Assembly: GCA_032718475.1 (NCBI GenBank)
Contig: JAUCBJ010006946.1
Coordinates: forward strand, 1-64,000
Direction of reading: 5' to 3'
Length of the DNA stretch: 64,000 nucleotides
DNA from: Nemertoderma westbladi
Lineage: Eukaryota; Xenacoelomorpha; Nemertodermatida; Nemertodermatidae
A program made the translations under genes and the position numbers. This document shows positions 23,801 to 36,287 of the stretch, in pieces (position 1 is the first letter of the stretch; each line of letters begins with the position of its first letter). Under the pieces are notes generated by a model. That model searched no databases. It was not told where the DNA came from and worked only from the letters and a program-made list of their open reading frames with translations.

Positions 23801-25436
23801 TTCTGCGGAATAGCGGTCCATTGGATGGATGGTCCAGTTTATTAGTAAATCAAAATCAGTTTCACCTAAATCAGTTATTGTAGGAAAACGGTAAGGAACT
23901 GTAAAGAAAGTGTAAAGAAATGGCGGTTGGGGATAAAGTTTCATAAAAATGTGATTTTTTGGTATATGTTATAATTTTATGGATTGATGGAGATTTTAAA
24001 CATTAATTTACAATAGAATAATATAAAAATTAAACTAAAAGTAAAATATAATTATTTATACAGCATTCGCTACAATATTACACCCGATAAAAGATGATAA
24101 CTTATTAAGGTCTCTAAACCGAATCACGGAGGATAATAATTATTGTGAACATTACTCGTGTTCGGTATAGGCCTCGCTACACTCGTCTTGTACATCGACT
24201 CGCTCTGTAACCATATAACGAGCCACCCTTGCTCCGTTCAATAAATTATAAATTTTGTTATATTATTATTCATCATCACAACTTTGTTGTTAATAGTGCA
24301 TACAGCTCCTTTCATGTTCAATGTTTCGAATAAAATAAAATAAATATCTTAAACCCACGAAATACACAATTGGGGTTTTCGGTAATTTTGCACCATTAAG
24401 GGGGTGTATACCCCCCCCCCCCCCCCCCTTAACTCTAAGAAAATAAGAATGATTGTGCCATCAAAATAAGAAATCCTATCTTGCATAAAATTGAATTTCA
24501 TTCTTATGTTTTCTAGAATTTTGTTTGATTTTAATATAACATGACTTGTTCAAATCGAAAAATCGTCTGTTAGTAACAACTATTTATTTCATTTTGCGTA
24601 GGAGTTTGATCTCATGCATAATTAATTGGTTTGACTTGACGAGAAAGAGATAGGTTACATCCATTTCCTTAGATAATTATTCTCAAAAAATTATGGCATT
24701 TTACTTCGCAATTTAAATAATACGTCATAGCAGCCAGCAGCGGAGAGGCTGTAGAACGAAAACAAATAGAAACATATCGCTCTGGAGATATTTATTGTTC
24801 TCGGTTCACTTCAAGGATTTAGGATTTATTTAAAGTAGTCCATAAGAGTGACTCGACTATTGCTGAACAATCATAAAGCTGATATTTTAATGTGACGGTT
24901 TATAATTTAAGTGCTGTAGGTAAGTAGAATATTACTCTTTAAGACTTTACGTTATCTTCAATATACTATATGGTGTATTTTAAACAAACTTTATATTACA
25001 ACAATAGTAATTTATTAACAAATATATAACTTTATATTACTGCAATTATTCAATTTAAGCAATGTGAATTCTCAAAATAATGATATACATGCAACTCGAT
25101 TGATCAAATCGGTTGGTCCACTGCTACAAAAAAGGGGCCAAAGGACTATGACTAATACATTTTAAAGTAAATTGGTAGTCTATCCCTTGACTATTCATAT
25201 TACTTAATTGAAAAAAATAGAAACTATAATTATTATTATTCAATTTCTTACCTCATATAGTCCTGTCTGCAATAAAGTTGGTTGTCTCGGGAGAAACATC
25301 TTTCATTCAGAGTGGTCTTGCAGACAGAACACGTGACGCACGTAATGTGCCACGTTCTATCCAATACGTTCAATAGAAACCTATCCATTATGGGTAGATC
25401 GCACCCAGCACAGAAAGACATATGCTTCATTGTCAT
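14415..25436 (-). CDS. Lhx1/5: LIM-homeodomain transcription factor Lhx1/5 (Lim1), five coding exons
   Basis: Coding exons on the minus strand: 25436-25252, 21611-21406, 20339-19912, 17141-17024 and 14842-14415. They sum to 1365 bases, 455 codons including the TAA stop, with matching phases (2, 1, 0, 1) and GT-AG borders throughout. The 454-residue protein has LIM domain 1 (residues 9-59), LIM domain 2 (68-122), an acidic Asp/Glu-rich linker (132-215), a homeodomain (228-287) and a Gly/Pro/Met-rich tail ending in AVW, the ending of vertebrate Lhx1. LIM1 reads [16 protein letters not shown]-like and the homeodomain [18 protein letters not shown], diagnostic of the Lhx1/5 class. Known role of the family: a nuclear regulator binding TAAT-type sites, partnered through its LIM domains with Ldb/CLIM, acting in axis, kidney and neural patterning. 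Vertebrate proteins are about 400-406 residues; the longer linker explains the difference. ATG 25436 follows an in-frame stop; further Mets at 25430 and 25421 are alternatives. A non-coding 5' exon cannot be excluded. Confidence 0.95.
14843..17023 (-). other. Lhx1/5: Lhx1/5 intron 4
   Basis: GT-AG intron of 2181 bp, very AT-rich. It contains the 40-bp minisatellite at about 16068-16592. I see no other gene. A GC-richer patch at about 15540-15900 is unassigned. Confidence 0.8.
16068..16600. repeat. 40-bp minisatellite with pol III B-box-like core, about 13 units
   Basis: The unit is built of cagtttcgatccctggttgg plus agtaccaattctaataggcc. A longer variant with gtgatttgaatgctgcttcc appears near both ends and once inside (about 16107 and 16287), suggesting block duplication. 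The string tttcgatccctgg resembles the B box of tRNA genes and tRNA-derived SINEs, so the unit may come from a SINE head. It lies in Lhx1/5 intron 4. The open frames on both strands are artefacts. Confidence 0.9.
17024..17141 (-). CDS. Lhx1/5: Lhx1/5 coding exon 4 (homeodomain helix 3)
   Basis: 118 bp between acceptor CAG at 17142-17144 and donor GTGAG at 17023-17019. It begins with [15 protein letters not shown], the recognition helix with Asn51 (N278), and continues into an Arg-rich segment, [18 protein letters not shown]. That segment corresponds to the conserved Arg-rich stretch after the vertebrate Lhx1 homeodomain but differs at many positions. The intron just before WFQN is a common homeobox position. 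Confidence 0.95.
17142..19911 (-). other. Lhx1/5: Lhx1/5 intron 3
   Basis: A 2770-bp intron splitting the homeodomain. From 5' to 3' on the minus strand it holds the donor-site minisatellite (to about 19335), an unassigned stretch at 18480-19335, a G-rich array at 18225-18362 and a GC-rich insert at about 17300-17960. The insert contrasts strongly with the AT-rich rest and is probably an old mobile element. Its open frames (for example 17545-17811, minus) have no motif I recognise. Confidence 0.75.
18225..18362 (+). repeat. G-rich minisatellite, about 4-5 units
   Basis: Units of tgttctggggtgtgg followed by G runs of variable length (up to about 12). The plus strand has many runs of at least four G, so G-quadruplex formation is expected. 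On the transcribed Lhx1/5 strand it is C-rich. Proline-rich open frames here are artefacts. Confidence 0.85.
19335..19914 (-). repeat. 68-73-bp minisatellite that repeats the Lhx1/5 exon-3 splice donor
   Basis: Nine occurrences of ctcgcacaaactcacctg (plus strand) begin at 19335, 19408, 19480, 19548, 19621, 19693, 19761, 19829 and 19897. The last is the authentic exon-3/intron-3 junction; the other eight lie downstream in the intron. On the minus strand each unit carries AGGGTTATACAG followed by GTGAGTTTGTGCGAG: twelve exonic bases plus a consensus donor. Copies differ by a few bases (ttacat insertion, cactac for cacatac), and a three-unit block seems to be duplicated. Confidence 0.93.
19912..20339 (-). 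CDS. Lhx1/5: Lhx1/5 coding exon 3 (acidic linker and homeodomain helices 1-2)
   Basis: 428 bp between acceptor TTGTAG at 20345-20340 and donor CAG|GTGAGT at 19912/19911. It encodes Val131 (split codon) to Gln273: an Asp/Glu-rich and Ser/Thr/Asn-rich linker, a short basic stretch, and the homeodomain from residue 228 through GLNMRVIQ. The [20 protein letters not shown] core is close to identical to vertebrate Lhx1/5. The 3' end lies inside a minisatellite that repeats its donor. Confidence 0.95.
20340..21405 (-). other. Lhx1/5: Lhx1/5 intron 2
   Basis: 1066 bp, donor GTTAGT and acceptor TTGTAG. Nothing else recognised inside. The open frame at 20622-20867 has no known motif. Confidence 0.8.
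21406..21611 (-). CDS. Lhx1/5: Lhx1/5 coding exon 2 (LIM domain 2)
   Basis: 206 bp between acceptor CAG at 21614-21612 and donor GTTAGT at 21405. It encodes residues 62-130 in the form [18 protein letters not shown], followed by [16 protein letters not shown] and [19 protein letters not shown]. All eight zinc ligands of the second LIM domain are present (C68, C71, H90, C93, C96, C99, C119, D122). Confidence 0.95.
21612..25251 (-). other. Lhx1/5: Lhx1/5 intron 1
   Basis: 3640 bp, donor GTAAG, acceptor TTTCAG. It contains GC-richer patches at about 22440-22740 and 23200-23830 that look like worn inserts, a short (TA)n run at about 23573-23587 and a poly-C tract at 24412-24428. No coding sequence is recognised. 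Confidence 0.7.
25252..25436 (-). CDS. Lhx1/5: Lhx1/5 coding exon 1 (LIM domain 1, start)
   Basis: 185 bp from ATG to donor GTAAG (25251 downward). It encodes [20 protein letters not shown] and the rest of LIM1 with ligands C9, C12, H30, C33, C36, C39, C56 and D59, ending at Met61 plus two bases of Arg62. The core [13 protein letters not shown] is nearly identical to vertebrate Lhx1. Vertebrate proteins begin only a few residues before the first ligand Cys, as here. Confidence 0.95.
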
Positions 25437-26284
25437 TCTTAAAAAACCGTTAAGAAATTTTTTCAGTCACTATTAAAATCACTATTATATTTATTGAAGT
25501 GTTTGTGTAAGAAAATATACAAGTATGAAATTAACAAAACTGAAAGTTTGTATGCTTTAATATTTAAAAGTTTGATTTCGGATTTATCAAGATATGTTTA
25601 CTTAAGCTAAGAAGTCTGATTTAAAAAACATTCTATGTGCAGTAAGTTGCTCTAGTTTGCTTTCATTGGTAAACAATAGCGAGAGTTCTAGCCAATAGGA
25701 AACGTTCCCCCAACGGGTGCTATGTGACGAGCCTACCATATTTGTCCAGTTATTCCGAGGTTGAGAAGTTTCTAAGCCTTTGTCGTTTGATGCCAGGCCG
25801 AAGTAACTCTGGGATTCATTCTCGTTTATTCCTGATGTGGAAAGTCATGTTAGTATCAACGACGACACGACACTCGCGAGCCAAAAGCAATCAGATTTGA
25901 CCAGTTGGTGCTTTTGTAATTATTTACTGTGTAATTGATATCAGCCGATCGTGTTTGAACTGAGCAAAGGCTACTTCTTGAATGTCTCTGACATCGTATT
26001 ACATAAAGTGTAATTTGTTCTGATCTCTCTGGCTCAATAAATAATCGTTACTGAAGTTCTCGCAATTGTATGTGATTTAACCGCAGTGCCAATCTCTGTT
26101 TTGACTGCCGCTGCTGTAAATGTACTGATTACAGCGACAGCGTTTAATTATGATAAATCATAGTTATCATATCCAAAGACCAATCAAAGGTGATTATAAA
26201 TGGTGCTTAGTGAGTAATATTTCAGCCAACAGTTCTTTGTCAAACTATATTTTATATAGAACTATACAGTTTTGTGAGACCACC
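25437..26284. other. Presumed Lhx1/5 upstream region
   Basis: No open frame of note. It should include the 5' UTR or promoter of the minus-strand Lhx1/5 gene if exon 1 is the first exon. I cannot point to a specific core promoter. Confidence 0.3.
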
Positions 26285-28037
26285 TATAATTTTACATAGT
26301 TTTGAGTGCCCAATGCCCACTTATAATTTTAAATAGTTTTGTATGCCCAATGCCCACCTATAATTTTACATCCTTTTGAGTGCCCAATGCCCACCTATAA
26401 TTTTACATCCTTTTGAGTGCCCAATGCCCACTTATAATTTTAAATAGTTTTGTATGCCCAATGCCCACCTATAATTTTACATCCTTTTGAGTGCCCAATG
26501 CCCACCTATAATTTTACATCCTTTTGAGTGCCCAAATGCCCACTTATAATTTTAAATAGTTTTGTATGCCCAATGCCCACCTATAATTTTACATTGTTTT
26601 TGAGTGCCCAATGCCCACTTATAATTTTAAATAGTTTTGTATGCCCAATGCTCACCTATAATTTTACATTGTTTTTGAGTGCCCAATGCCCACTTATAAT
26701 TTTAAATAGTTTTGTATGCCCAATGCTCACCTATAATTTTACATTGTTTTTGAGTGCCCAATGCCCACCTATAATTTTACATCCTTTTGAGTGCCCAATG
26801 CCCACCTATAATTTTACATAGTTTTGAGTGCCCAATGCCCACCTATAATTTTACATCCTTTTGAGTGCCCAAATGCCCACTTATAATTTTAAATAGTTTT
26901 GTATGCCCAATGCCCACCTATAATTTTACATTGTTTTTGAGTGCCCAATGCCCACCTATAATTTTACATCCTTTTGAGTGCCCAATGCCCACTTATAATT
27001 TTAAATAGTTTTGAATGCCCAGTGCCCACCTATAATTTTACATCCTTTTGAGTGCCCAATGCCCACCTATAATTTTACATCCTTTTGAGTGCCCAATGCC
27101 CACCTATAATTTTACATAGTTTTGAGTGCCCAATGCCCACCTATAATTTTACATCCTTTTGAGTGCCCAAATGCCCACTTATAATTTTAAATAGTTTTGT
27201 ATGCCCAATGCCCACCTATAATTTTACATTGTTTTTGAGTGCCCAATGCCCACTTATAATTTTAAATAGTTTTGTATGCCCAATGCTCACCTATAATTTT
27301 ACATTGTTTTTGAGTGCCCAATGCCCACCTATAATTTTACATCCTTTTGAGTGCCCAATGCCCACTTATAATTTTAAATAGTTTTGAATGCCCAGTGCCC
27401 ACCTATAATTTTACATCCTTTTGAGTGCCCAATGCCCACCTATAATTTTACATCCTTTTGAATGCCCAATGCCCACCTATAATTTTACATCCATTAAATG
27501 CCCAATGCCCACCTATAATTTTACATCGGTTTGAGTGCCCAATGCCCACCTGTATTTTTACATATTTTTGAGTGCCCAATGCCTATGTATAAATTTATAT
27601 AGTTTTGAGTGCCAAATGCCCACCTATAATTTTACATTGTTTTTAAGTGCCCAATGCCCACCTATAATTTTACATTGTTTTTGAGTGCCCAATGCCCACC
27701 TATAATTTTACATAGTTTTGTATGCCCAATGCCCACCTATAATTTTACATTGTTTTTGAGTGCCCAATGCCCACCTATAATTTTACATGGTTTTGTATGT
27801 CCAATGCCTACCTATAATTTTACATTGTTTTTGAGTGCCCAATGCCCACCTATAATTTGACATTGTTTTTGAGTGCCCAATGCCCACCTATAAATTTACA
27901 TAGTTTTGAGTGCCCAATGCCCACCTATAATTTTACATAGTTTTGAGTGCCCAATACCTACTTATAAATTTACATCGTTTTGAGTGCCCAATGCCTACCT
28001 ATAATTTTACAATGTTTTGCCCAATGCCCATCTATTT
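26285..28037. repeat. 37-bp minisatellite, about 47 copies
   Basis: The unit is gagtgcccaatgcccaccta followed by taattttacat and a variable ccttttt/agttttt/tgtttttt link. Variant classes (cttataattttaaatagttttgtat; atccttttgag; attgtttttgag) alternate, giving a higher-order pattern. The 3' end decays gradually from about 27480, where substitutions accumulate. Open frames inside are artefacts. Confidence 0.95.
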
Positions 28038-31000
28038 TTAGGGTCTTTGTAACCTGCACATTTCCCTTAATTGATCATTACATTGAGACGAGGTATTAAT
28101 TCGCCGATATGGGATTTGCGCCAGACGGCAGTCCACTGAATCAAATGCAACCCAACATGAATTTGAATTTACAAGAGAGATGAGAACTGAAATCACTGAA
28201 ATTTCATGAGACGAAATTAACAATTAGGGGAAGTATATAATTTCAAAACTTTCTATTGATTTGGGATACACATTGCGTTATATAACATGGGCATAAATAG
28301 TTTATTCTGTCTGAATATCACTGTAAATTCTGTACACCACTAAACTTAATCGGTTCACACATATAATAGACAGTAGACATACATTATAACAGTTCAAAAA
28401 GACAAAAGCAACCACACATAGGGGAGTACCCGAACAGAACCATTTATAGAGGCAAATAAATCGTCTCTGTCCGCCATGTTGGTCGTTTATTCGATAACAA
28501 ACTCACGTGTTACTCAATAATGTGGCAATAAAACCTCCAACTCAGATTAAATCCGCAATTTAAATGCAGAGAGGTTGTAGATCCTTCTGTTTCTAAGGGC
28601 TCATATAACCCTATGACTTATGCAAGCGATATCGATGGGGCTTATCGGTTTGGTTTCAAGGCGCAATCTCCCAGTTTTAATTAAATTGGCCAGCTGCCAC
28701 CTGAAATAATAATCAACTAAAATAGTATAACAATTTTAATAATTAATAATGTAAAGTATCCAGTGTTTATCGATAGTTGTTGTTATGCCAACCTTGGCTT
28801 AAATATAATAGAAAGGCCTTAAAACGCTGAAACGATATTTCGCAATCAGTACAAGGAGGCCCAATAGAACAGTTTCCTATATTAAATAAAACATCCTTAG
28901 TCTACCATGATATGCATTACATTCAAACACGCAAGCACGCTATCAACATGCAGAAACGTGATTGGCGTAAGTTTGTGATGCTGCTTCCCAGTAGTGGTTA
29001 GTTACCTACAGACCTCTCTCTTCATTTCAATGTTTGTTCTGTCTTCCTTTGTGAATTTCTCTCTACATTTCCTGGCTTGGCCTCCTGAGAATGCCTTCAA
29101 CTACGGGGCGAAACCTACCGATCAGCTGGCTGCTGATCACTGATTGCATGCAACGTCTAGGTCTTGTTGTTTTTTTTAGTTTGTTTTACATACTTTGGAA
29201 CTAACAGACCTACCGGTAAGGTTTTTTACTTAACGTTCTTGATAAATAAATAAATATAATTCGTAAAATAATTATGATAAAATATAAAATAAAATAATAA
29301 AAACAGAAAATAATTATGTTTTCAAAAAATATGGCTAAAAGTATATAATTCCTGAAACCCTTGCATCCTACCTATCAGTGGTTACATTATGTAGAGTTGT
29401 TACAGCCTACACTGACGTACCCAACGCAACGCCTGACATATTGAGTAGTTACATCCGAGTCAATTCTAACTAATTGCTGGAGTAGTCTTATCTTATCTTA
29501 TTGCTATTTCTATGACTTTATTTATCATTTTAGCAGTTTATTTTATTGTTAGTTATATTTATTGACAATCATATTTTTAAATTTAAAACACGAATAATCA
29601 ATATGTAGTAAGTCGGTAATAAGGCACAAAAAAAAATATGTTCAGGTAATCACCAAAATAATTATCCAAAAGTATAATATTTATTCACATCTAGACCAAA
29701 AACATAATAATAATATAAAAATAACAAAAATACAAAATAGTTATAAGAAAACATTTAGTTCAAATTTTAAAAAACGAAAACTGGGGAAACCTTTATCTTT
29801 AAATTATATACTGTAAATGAATATAAGTATCTGCAAAACTGTAACCGATATACAGTATATTTATACATACAAATCTAAAGTTTCATTAATTAACCGACAC
29901 AATGTGTAGTAATATAAAAACTGTTACTCGTATTAATTAAACAGTTGAACAATCCCATATTTTTCGTTCTGCATAGTTTGATGGATGACAAGGGAGAATC
30001 GACGTTCTCAAAGACTGATTACTGATGACTCAAAGACAGACTGAAAACTGTAACCTGTTTTTTTGACTTTTTTACTGTTTTGGTTAGAATAACGGGCCAC
30101 TGTAACCACTGCCACTGTTTCCTGCTATTGATAATTTAACACTACGACGAGGCATTAATTCGCTGAGAATGGATTTATCATGTCACAGATAGTGAACCTT
30201 ATTATACTTATTTATACCGAACGGTATCTTAATACTGATTTAATCAACCAGAAAGCTATAATAGCAGAAAACAAAGTATACTAGAATACTGCTAGCAACC
30301 ATAGAAGCTCGCATAGAGTTTATTGGTGAGACAGAATTCCAATCATACTGGAAAGCGGATACCACTGAATACAAATTCGAGCGTTGAAATAGTTGAAACC
30401 CGTTGCTACAGAGCTCGAGTGGCACAAAGCTAAAGGAAACCCTATACAAACAACCAGGTGAAAATTAGTCCCGGAGCCATCTGTCTTTCTGAGAGCGTTG
30501 TTGTATCAACGACCACCCAGCCCAGTGTAAATAAAGAAGATGTGCAGTCATCCCTGATTTCTGAACGATTTCTACTATTACTGGGCTGGTCACTGTGATT
30601 TGAACCTTGAAATCAATAACTTTCGCGTTCTTGGTAAATTCAGGTAACTGAATGAAATTAACTTTATAGAAATATATCGTAAAACACAAATCATGGATCT
30701 AAAGTGAATTTGTGATCGTTTGACTTTATAACTTTTTATATATTCTTTTAACTTTAATCAACTTTAATTGTCTTACCCTCACAATATTGTTAACATTAAA
30801 TCAGCCCTGTTAATCTTTGGGAGTTTATTTATACCAAACTAAACTGTGAGAAGACAGCAAGCAAACCACGTGTAATGGTATATCTGAAAGGCAAGGATAT
30901 ACCGTAATAATACACCCAAAACCAGTGTCATTACTGATACCGACTGTTTTCACCAAAATAACCATCTAACCAAAAATATAATCCGTCCATCAGTACGATA

Positions 31001-32116
31001 TATAGTCAAACACATCCCTGGCCGGTGTCCTCTTACATTCCAAGGATTTAAAACTCATGCGGTCCCAGTCAGCAAATCTATAATCTGCGTTGCTAAACAA
31101 ATCCGGGTATACGGATACATGAAACACGGTAAGTTACACTGGCTACTTACTGCTACACGCCTTCGCTACCTGGCTCTAAGTAAACACAACGCAGAGGCTC
31201 CATTTTCTAAAAATTACCTCACTAGCGTCTTAAATTTCAAACGTGCAAGGTTATTATGGGAGGGTTTCTTATGTCTCTAAGGGATATGGATTAGCCTCAC
31301 GTTGTCAAGACACATGGTGCCCTTCAGCTCTGTGGGGGTAGCTACCGGTACGGTACCGTGTGTGTGTGCACCGGGTTTTATGCCCCAATTGCTTATTTTA
31401 GCCCCGAGTAAGAGAGTTGACTTGAGAAGAAGCGGCCTGTGGTTACGGTAATGCAACGCGCACTGTATGTTAGCCTTTAGTCTCTTAGTTCACAATATAT
31501 ATCATTGGCATTCCCTTAGAATTAGGTTGGTGTTGAATGAATTCACGACTATCAGAGTTTGCATTCTGTGTTTCGTTAGCGGTTGCTAGGCATAGCAGGT
31601 TAAATTCCAGAGAAATTATTGCTGTTAAATGGCACATATTATCTTCGTGAGGCGGGAGGGACCTTTTTAAGTGACAGCAGGCACTTCGTTCTACTGGGGA
31701 TTGATGTATAATAAGCCCAGTAACAAATGATCACGGTGTGGCTTTCTAGATTCCAGGATGAGCAGGTAGAGATACACCTCTTGTCCTTGTCAGTGTCGTA
31801 ATTATCAATTATATGCTTCAACTGTTTGTAATTATCGGATTGCGTTGTAATAACCCGCCCTCCTGCAATAAATAACTACTCAATAGTGATAATGTTCATT
31901 CAGAAGTGGAACCCTTTTTTGATGTACGGGAGGGAGTACAACAAAAACGCGAAAAATTAGTTTTTTTAAATTTTTTATGCAAAAAAGTCCACGACTACAG
32001 AAACACAATGTCACGATATCGATGTCCAGCCACGATATCCAGCGTCTTAATTTAAGTTTACCTGAATTTATATGTCGTCTCTGCAAATGAACACTGATAA
32101 TAATAGTAAATTACTG
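28038..32116. other. Non-coding stretch
   Basis: About 4 kb of AT-rich sequence without a supportable gene. A short block containing gacgaggtattaattcgccg near 28087 recurs in diverged form near 30140, so part of it belongs to a dispersed repeat. Small open frames at 30240-30449 and 30465-30689 (minus) have no motif. Confidence 0.35.
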
Positions 32117-32157
32117 GAAAGGAGCAGGTTACAGTGATATGATATTCTAACCTTGGG
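32117..32157 (+). repeat. Single dispersed copy of the 51-52 kb satellite monomer
   Basis: ggaaaggagcaggttacagt and a following tattctaacc match the monomer tandemly repeated at 51.0-52.0 kb. Only part of one unit is present. Confidence 0.6.
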
Positions 32158-32159
32158 TT

Positions 32160-32525
32160 TCTTAGTTAAGCGGTTAATTTCGTTTCCTTGAATACTCATC
32201 ACTCCGGAGGTCGTGGGTTCGATCCCTATATGGGGGCCAGGGCAGTTTTCGTTTCGGAACGAATACTTCAGAGGGACTAGCCATGAGCAACTCTGCCTTA
32301 CATCCTTACATCCATAAAGATGTAATGTAAATGGTTTTGTTAATAAGTGGAAAAAATGAGAAAGCGCGTCACCGGGGGTTGAACCAGCGCTATACGTACG
32401 TTTCGTCGTTCGTACTTACATCCTTTAATGGTTTATGAGTACAGGAGTTTCTTCTGGGGAGTATAGTTCGGGGGATCGGCCGAATAAAACTTTTTTACTT
32501 TTAACCAAAACAATATTCAATAGAG
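32160..32525 (+). mobile_element. tRNA-derived SINE, copy 1 (interrupted)
   Basis: A tRNA-like head with A-box-like ttagttaagcggttaat and B-box gggttcgatccc (32215-32226) is followed by a body shared with 38020-38335: tgggggcca, ggcagttttcgtttcgg, cgaata, ctctgcctt, catcc. After about 32330 an insert of about 80 bp interrupts the match. The insert contains ggttgaaccagcgct, the complement of a B box, so a second small tRNA-like fragment is probably nested in the opposite direction. The body resumes with tttatgagtacagga and ends near a T-rich tail. Confidence 0.7.
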
Positions 32526-32529
32526 ACGG

Positions 32530-34483
32530 ACGAGAGTCCGGCTATTCTTCATTAGGAAATTTTATTTGCCATGTTATTATTAAGCCTTTTTCATCTAATC
32601 CTCTTGAATTCATGGCCTTCATGGTTTTAAATACGTTAATTATGTTACAGTAATATTGTCGTGCAAGTGCTTCAAAATAAAGCAAGACGCGCATAGAATA
32701 CCTACGCGCACAAAGTATACAATTTCAAGTTATTTTATCATAAATTATATTTTTTTATTATCCATCGTCTTCAAATTAGAAATATTTGTAATTAAAATGA
32801 TAATTATTTTGTTCATCCGAATTGGGTATTGATCTAAGGTGTTGAACGAGGGACAGAAACCATTAAATCTGATAAGAATTTAGCGTAAAGCATTTAAACT
32901 GCTTAGCCGCGGTAATTGTTTCGTGGAAAAATAATAATTGTTTTTCCTCATCTCATATTGGAGTTGCTTTAGTTGGACTTCAATACCAACCAATAGTAAT
33001 GGAATAAAAATATAATAGAACTCTACTGTTTCAATAAAACCATGTAATTCTTGGAATTCGAAAATTGGTTAGCAAAATTTGGCAAGGAAATCTTGAGCTT
33101 TGAATAATTGTTATTTTAATTCCAAGTACTTTCTTACTGTAAAAAATTGGAAACATGGAAATTTAAATGTCGACATTTCCTAGCTCCCATATTTATCTTT
33201 GCGATCGTTCTTATATACAATGTGCGTGGAGGGCATTTTCGATGAATAAGTGGTTTTGAAAGGGTCAAAATTTCCATTGTACACCAAATTCAGATAATGG
33301 TGCAAGATGGTCGCAAGTGAAAAATGCTAAACTAATCTAGTTTTGGTTGGAAATCAACTCCACTGTAAACGGCTGCTTTCTTGAATTTGTAATGGTAATT
33401 TGACGCACACGGAAAACACACGGTCATGGTATTTACGATCGTTTTGCGCAATTTACACACAAACTTTCCAATTTTACATACATAAAGTAATTAATATTTA
33501 ATTGAGAAGGTTAGGTGTAATATATTTTGGATTCATAGGATTTCCAACCTTTTCTCATTCCAGTAGGTTGCTTGCATTGATTTACATTACATGAGTGGTC
33601 GGTCCTCTAGGATTGTGGGGTGTCCGTAAAGTACTGTAGGGTGTGCAACTAGGGGTCGCCCTCAAAATCTTGCAGCGAATTTATCACAGGCCATCGCACA
33701 CGACGTAAATATTGTACGACAAACAAAGAGAGGTAGGCAGGTTATACGGGAAATATTGAATTAACGTTATCGACTTATTGCACACGGCATTGCATCTTAG
33801 CCAAGAAAACCGAAAGCGCATAGCTAATATTAGGACGGTGGCCGAACAGATGGTCTGTTACTGTTAGTAGAGCGTGCTACCGTAAACGACAGAATCTTAA
33901 CGTGTCTCTTGTTTGCGTTATTCATCGCATTGTAAAGGATTCGGGTACGGATCGATGTTTAATTATAACGATTGTGACCCTCTCCGCACGGCGCACCGGC
34001 CATCATTATTGTTCACAGTAGAAATGTGGCAGTACATTTATTGCGTCTATCGGAAAATATATCGGTCAAATATTATTTATTAAAATAATTAACAATTATA
34101 GGTTTGTTTAATTAATCAAGAAAGATATTTAACAAACTTCATAGATAAGATTACTACTGTAATAAGCGACTGTGACACAGACTTGTCAACAGTTGGTGGT
34201 CATCGGGATCAGCTTATCCGTGATGTCGACCACACATTAGCTTTCTGAAGAGGCCGTGCCAAGTTTGTGTCAAGCCGGTTATGTGAAAATTTAGTGAAAC
34301 CGCTGGGAGTCAGAACTACAAATATTCGCCATTCGGGTTTCTCCTTTTTAATAACCGGCTTGTGTATTTAATAAATACATTAAATACATTTCAAGGGGTT
34401 CCTTCCTTGCCGTGGTATATACCAGATACGGATCTAGGACCCCCCCACCCCCCCCCCCCCGGACACTGACAAGATCGTTCAAA
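32530..34483. other. Non-coding stretch
   Basis: No gene or repeat recognised in about 1.9 kb of AT-rich sequence. Confidence 0.3.
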
Positions 34484-34675
34484 AGTTGCATGGTAAACGC
34501 TTGTAGCTAAATAATGAAAGCAAAAATAAAAAAATTCTGGCTCACCCACGGAGGAGGAGGGAGATGAAACGATCTCTGTTTCAAATTTCATGAAATCTCT
34601 TTACGATTTATAGAAGAATTTTGGGGAGGGTGGGGTCGAGGTACCTAACGACACTATATTCCATGACATGGTCTA
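34484..34675 (+). repeat. Dispersed repeat with internal G-rich tract, copy 2
   Basis: Shares the ordered blocks described at 6655-6835. The G tract is interrupted here (ggggagggtgggg, about 34623-34635). A further C-rich tract at 34440-34460 lies just outside. Confidence 0.65.
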
Positions 34676-36287
34676 TATGATTACAAGTTAGTAACGGGAA
34701 CATGTTATAGAGACGCTAAACAATAAACGAAGCACAAGAACAAAAGGTTTCAGAATGAAATAGTGAAAACGTTTGTAAAATTATGTAACAGTCAGGCCGC
34801 GCACGTTTTTGTTTACCATTCATAAGCTACTGACCGATTGTGTAATATCACATTTGGGGCACAGTAGTGAGGCAAATATTTTTGTTCAATTCCCCTAAGC
34901 CCGTGGCAAAGAACTAATACTTTTTTTAATAACTTATATAACGATATCGGCTGTGGTTATCTGTTGTCTGCTGTCGGTTTAGCGTTTACACGCATATACT
35001 GTGAAATATATATATCTTATTTTCATTTTATTTACTATATTTTCTCATCATAAATATTATATAAACCTGAGTCTAGGTGAACTCGCTAATTCATTTAAAC
35101 ACGCGTAGTTAGTCAAAACCCCGTAAAACACAACGTAAGCGGCACTCAACATTGCTCAAGTAGCCAGGCAACCCACGGCTCCCATCGAATTGTCACATTC
35201 ACATAGAATCGCTCGCATAGCCCGCAGTGTTCTATTGTGATGTATTTGGGGCAGGTTGTTGGTTGAGGGATCCCTGACCCTGATTGCACGAGTTTAACCA
35301 TTAACACTGTACCGGTACCTCAGTTGCACCTGCACTATCATCCCATGTATGAATGGACGCCAACTAAGAGACACTCCACATGGTCACACGTGTCATTTAC
35401 TAATGTGTTTCTAACTTATAAGAGGCCAGTAATGAGGCGTTAGTGCTGTATGATGATAACCACATCCACGTATTGTAATTCGTAATTTTGATATGAGATT
35501 AATCGATATTTAACTTTGTGAGAGCCTCGTCGGTGTCGTAGACATTTTGATGCATTATATGGGGGTAACAAACATTCAAATGGTCTACGAATGTGTGTCA
35601 CTGTAATCATGTGGTAGTTAGCCGCGTGCCGCTTTTGTACCAGCGCGGGATCAAGCGATAAGGCCATTATAGGCCGTGTCAGGGAAAGCAATTATTAAAT
35701 TCAGGCTCTCATCATATGGCTATAGTCTAACCTTGGGACATTCTATAGTAGTTAATTTAACTTAGTTCGTATTTCTACCCACGGCCAAGGCCAATTACAT
35801 ATGGTAATACTCCGACACTGAGTAGTTGTAAACTGGTTTACGGAATGTAATCACTGCTGTTACTATTAACTAGTTCACTGTTTTATATTCGGAATTAAAC
35901 TAATAACGGCGTGATTGATGGATGGCAGCCAAGGTTTCATTCAACCTTCATTTTTTCCTTTCCTTGTAGTTCTTATCTTAATTTGTGATGTTGTTGCAGT
36001 CATATTTCATTCTTTTTGGTAGAATACGATCATATAAGTGGTTCCCAATTCCAAATATTCATATTAAAACGATTTGGGAACCTGCTAACATGCGATAACA
36101 TGCAATTTAATAAATGTAATTATTTGATAGATTTGCAGCAATTATTTGCATTTATTTGCGAATTCACGCTGTCACATCTATGCACATTTATTATATTGCA
36201 AAAGGGTATTACGCTTAATTTATCAATGTTTACTGTTCCACTGAAGAAATTTGTGGTGTAATATATATTTGATAACACGTTAATACA
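34676..36287. other. Non-coding stretch with a lone MITE end
   Basis: No gene recognised. At about 34962-35004 the sequence gctgtcggtttagcgtttac resembles the right terminal repeat of the MITE at 39033-39245. No matching left end is evident nearby, so this is a partial copy. Confidence 0.4.
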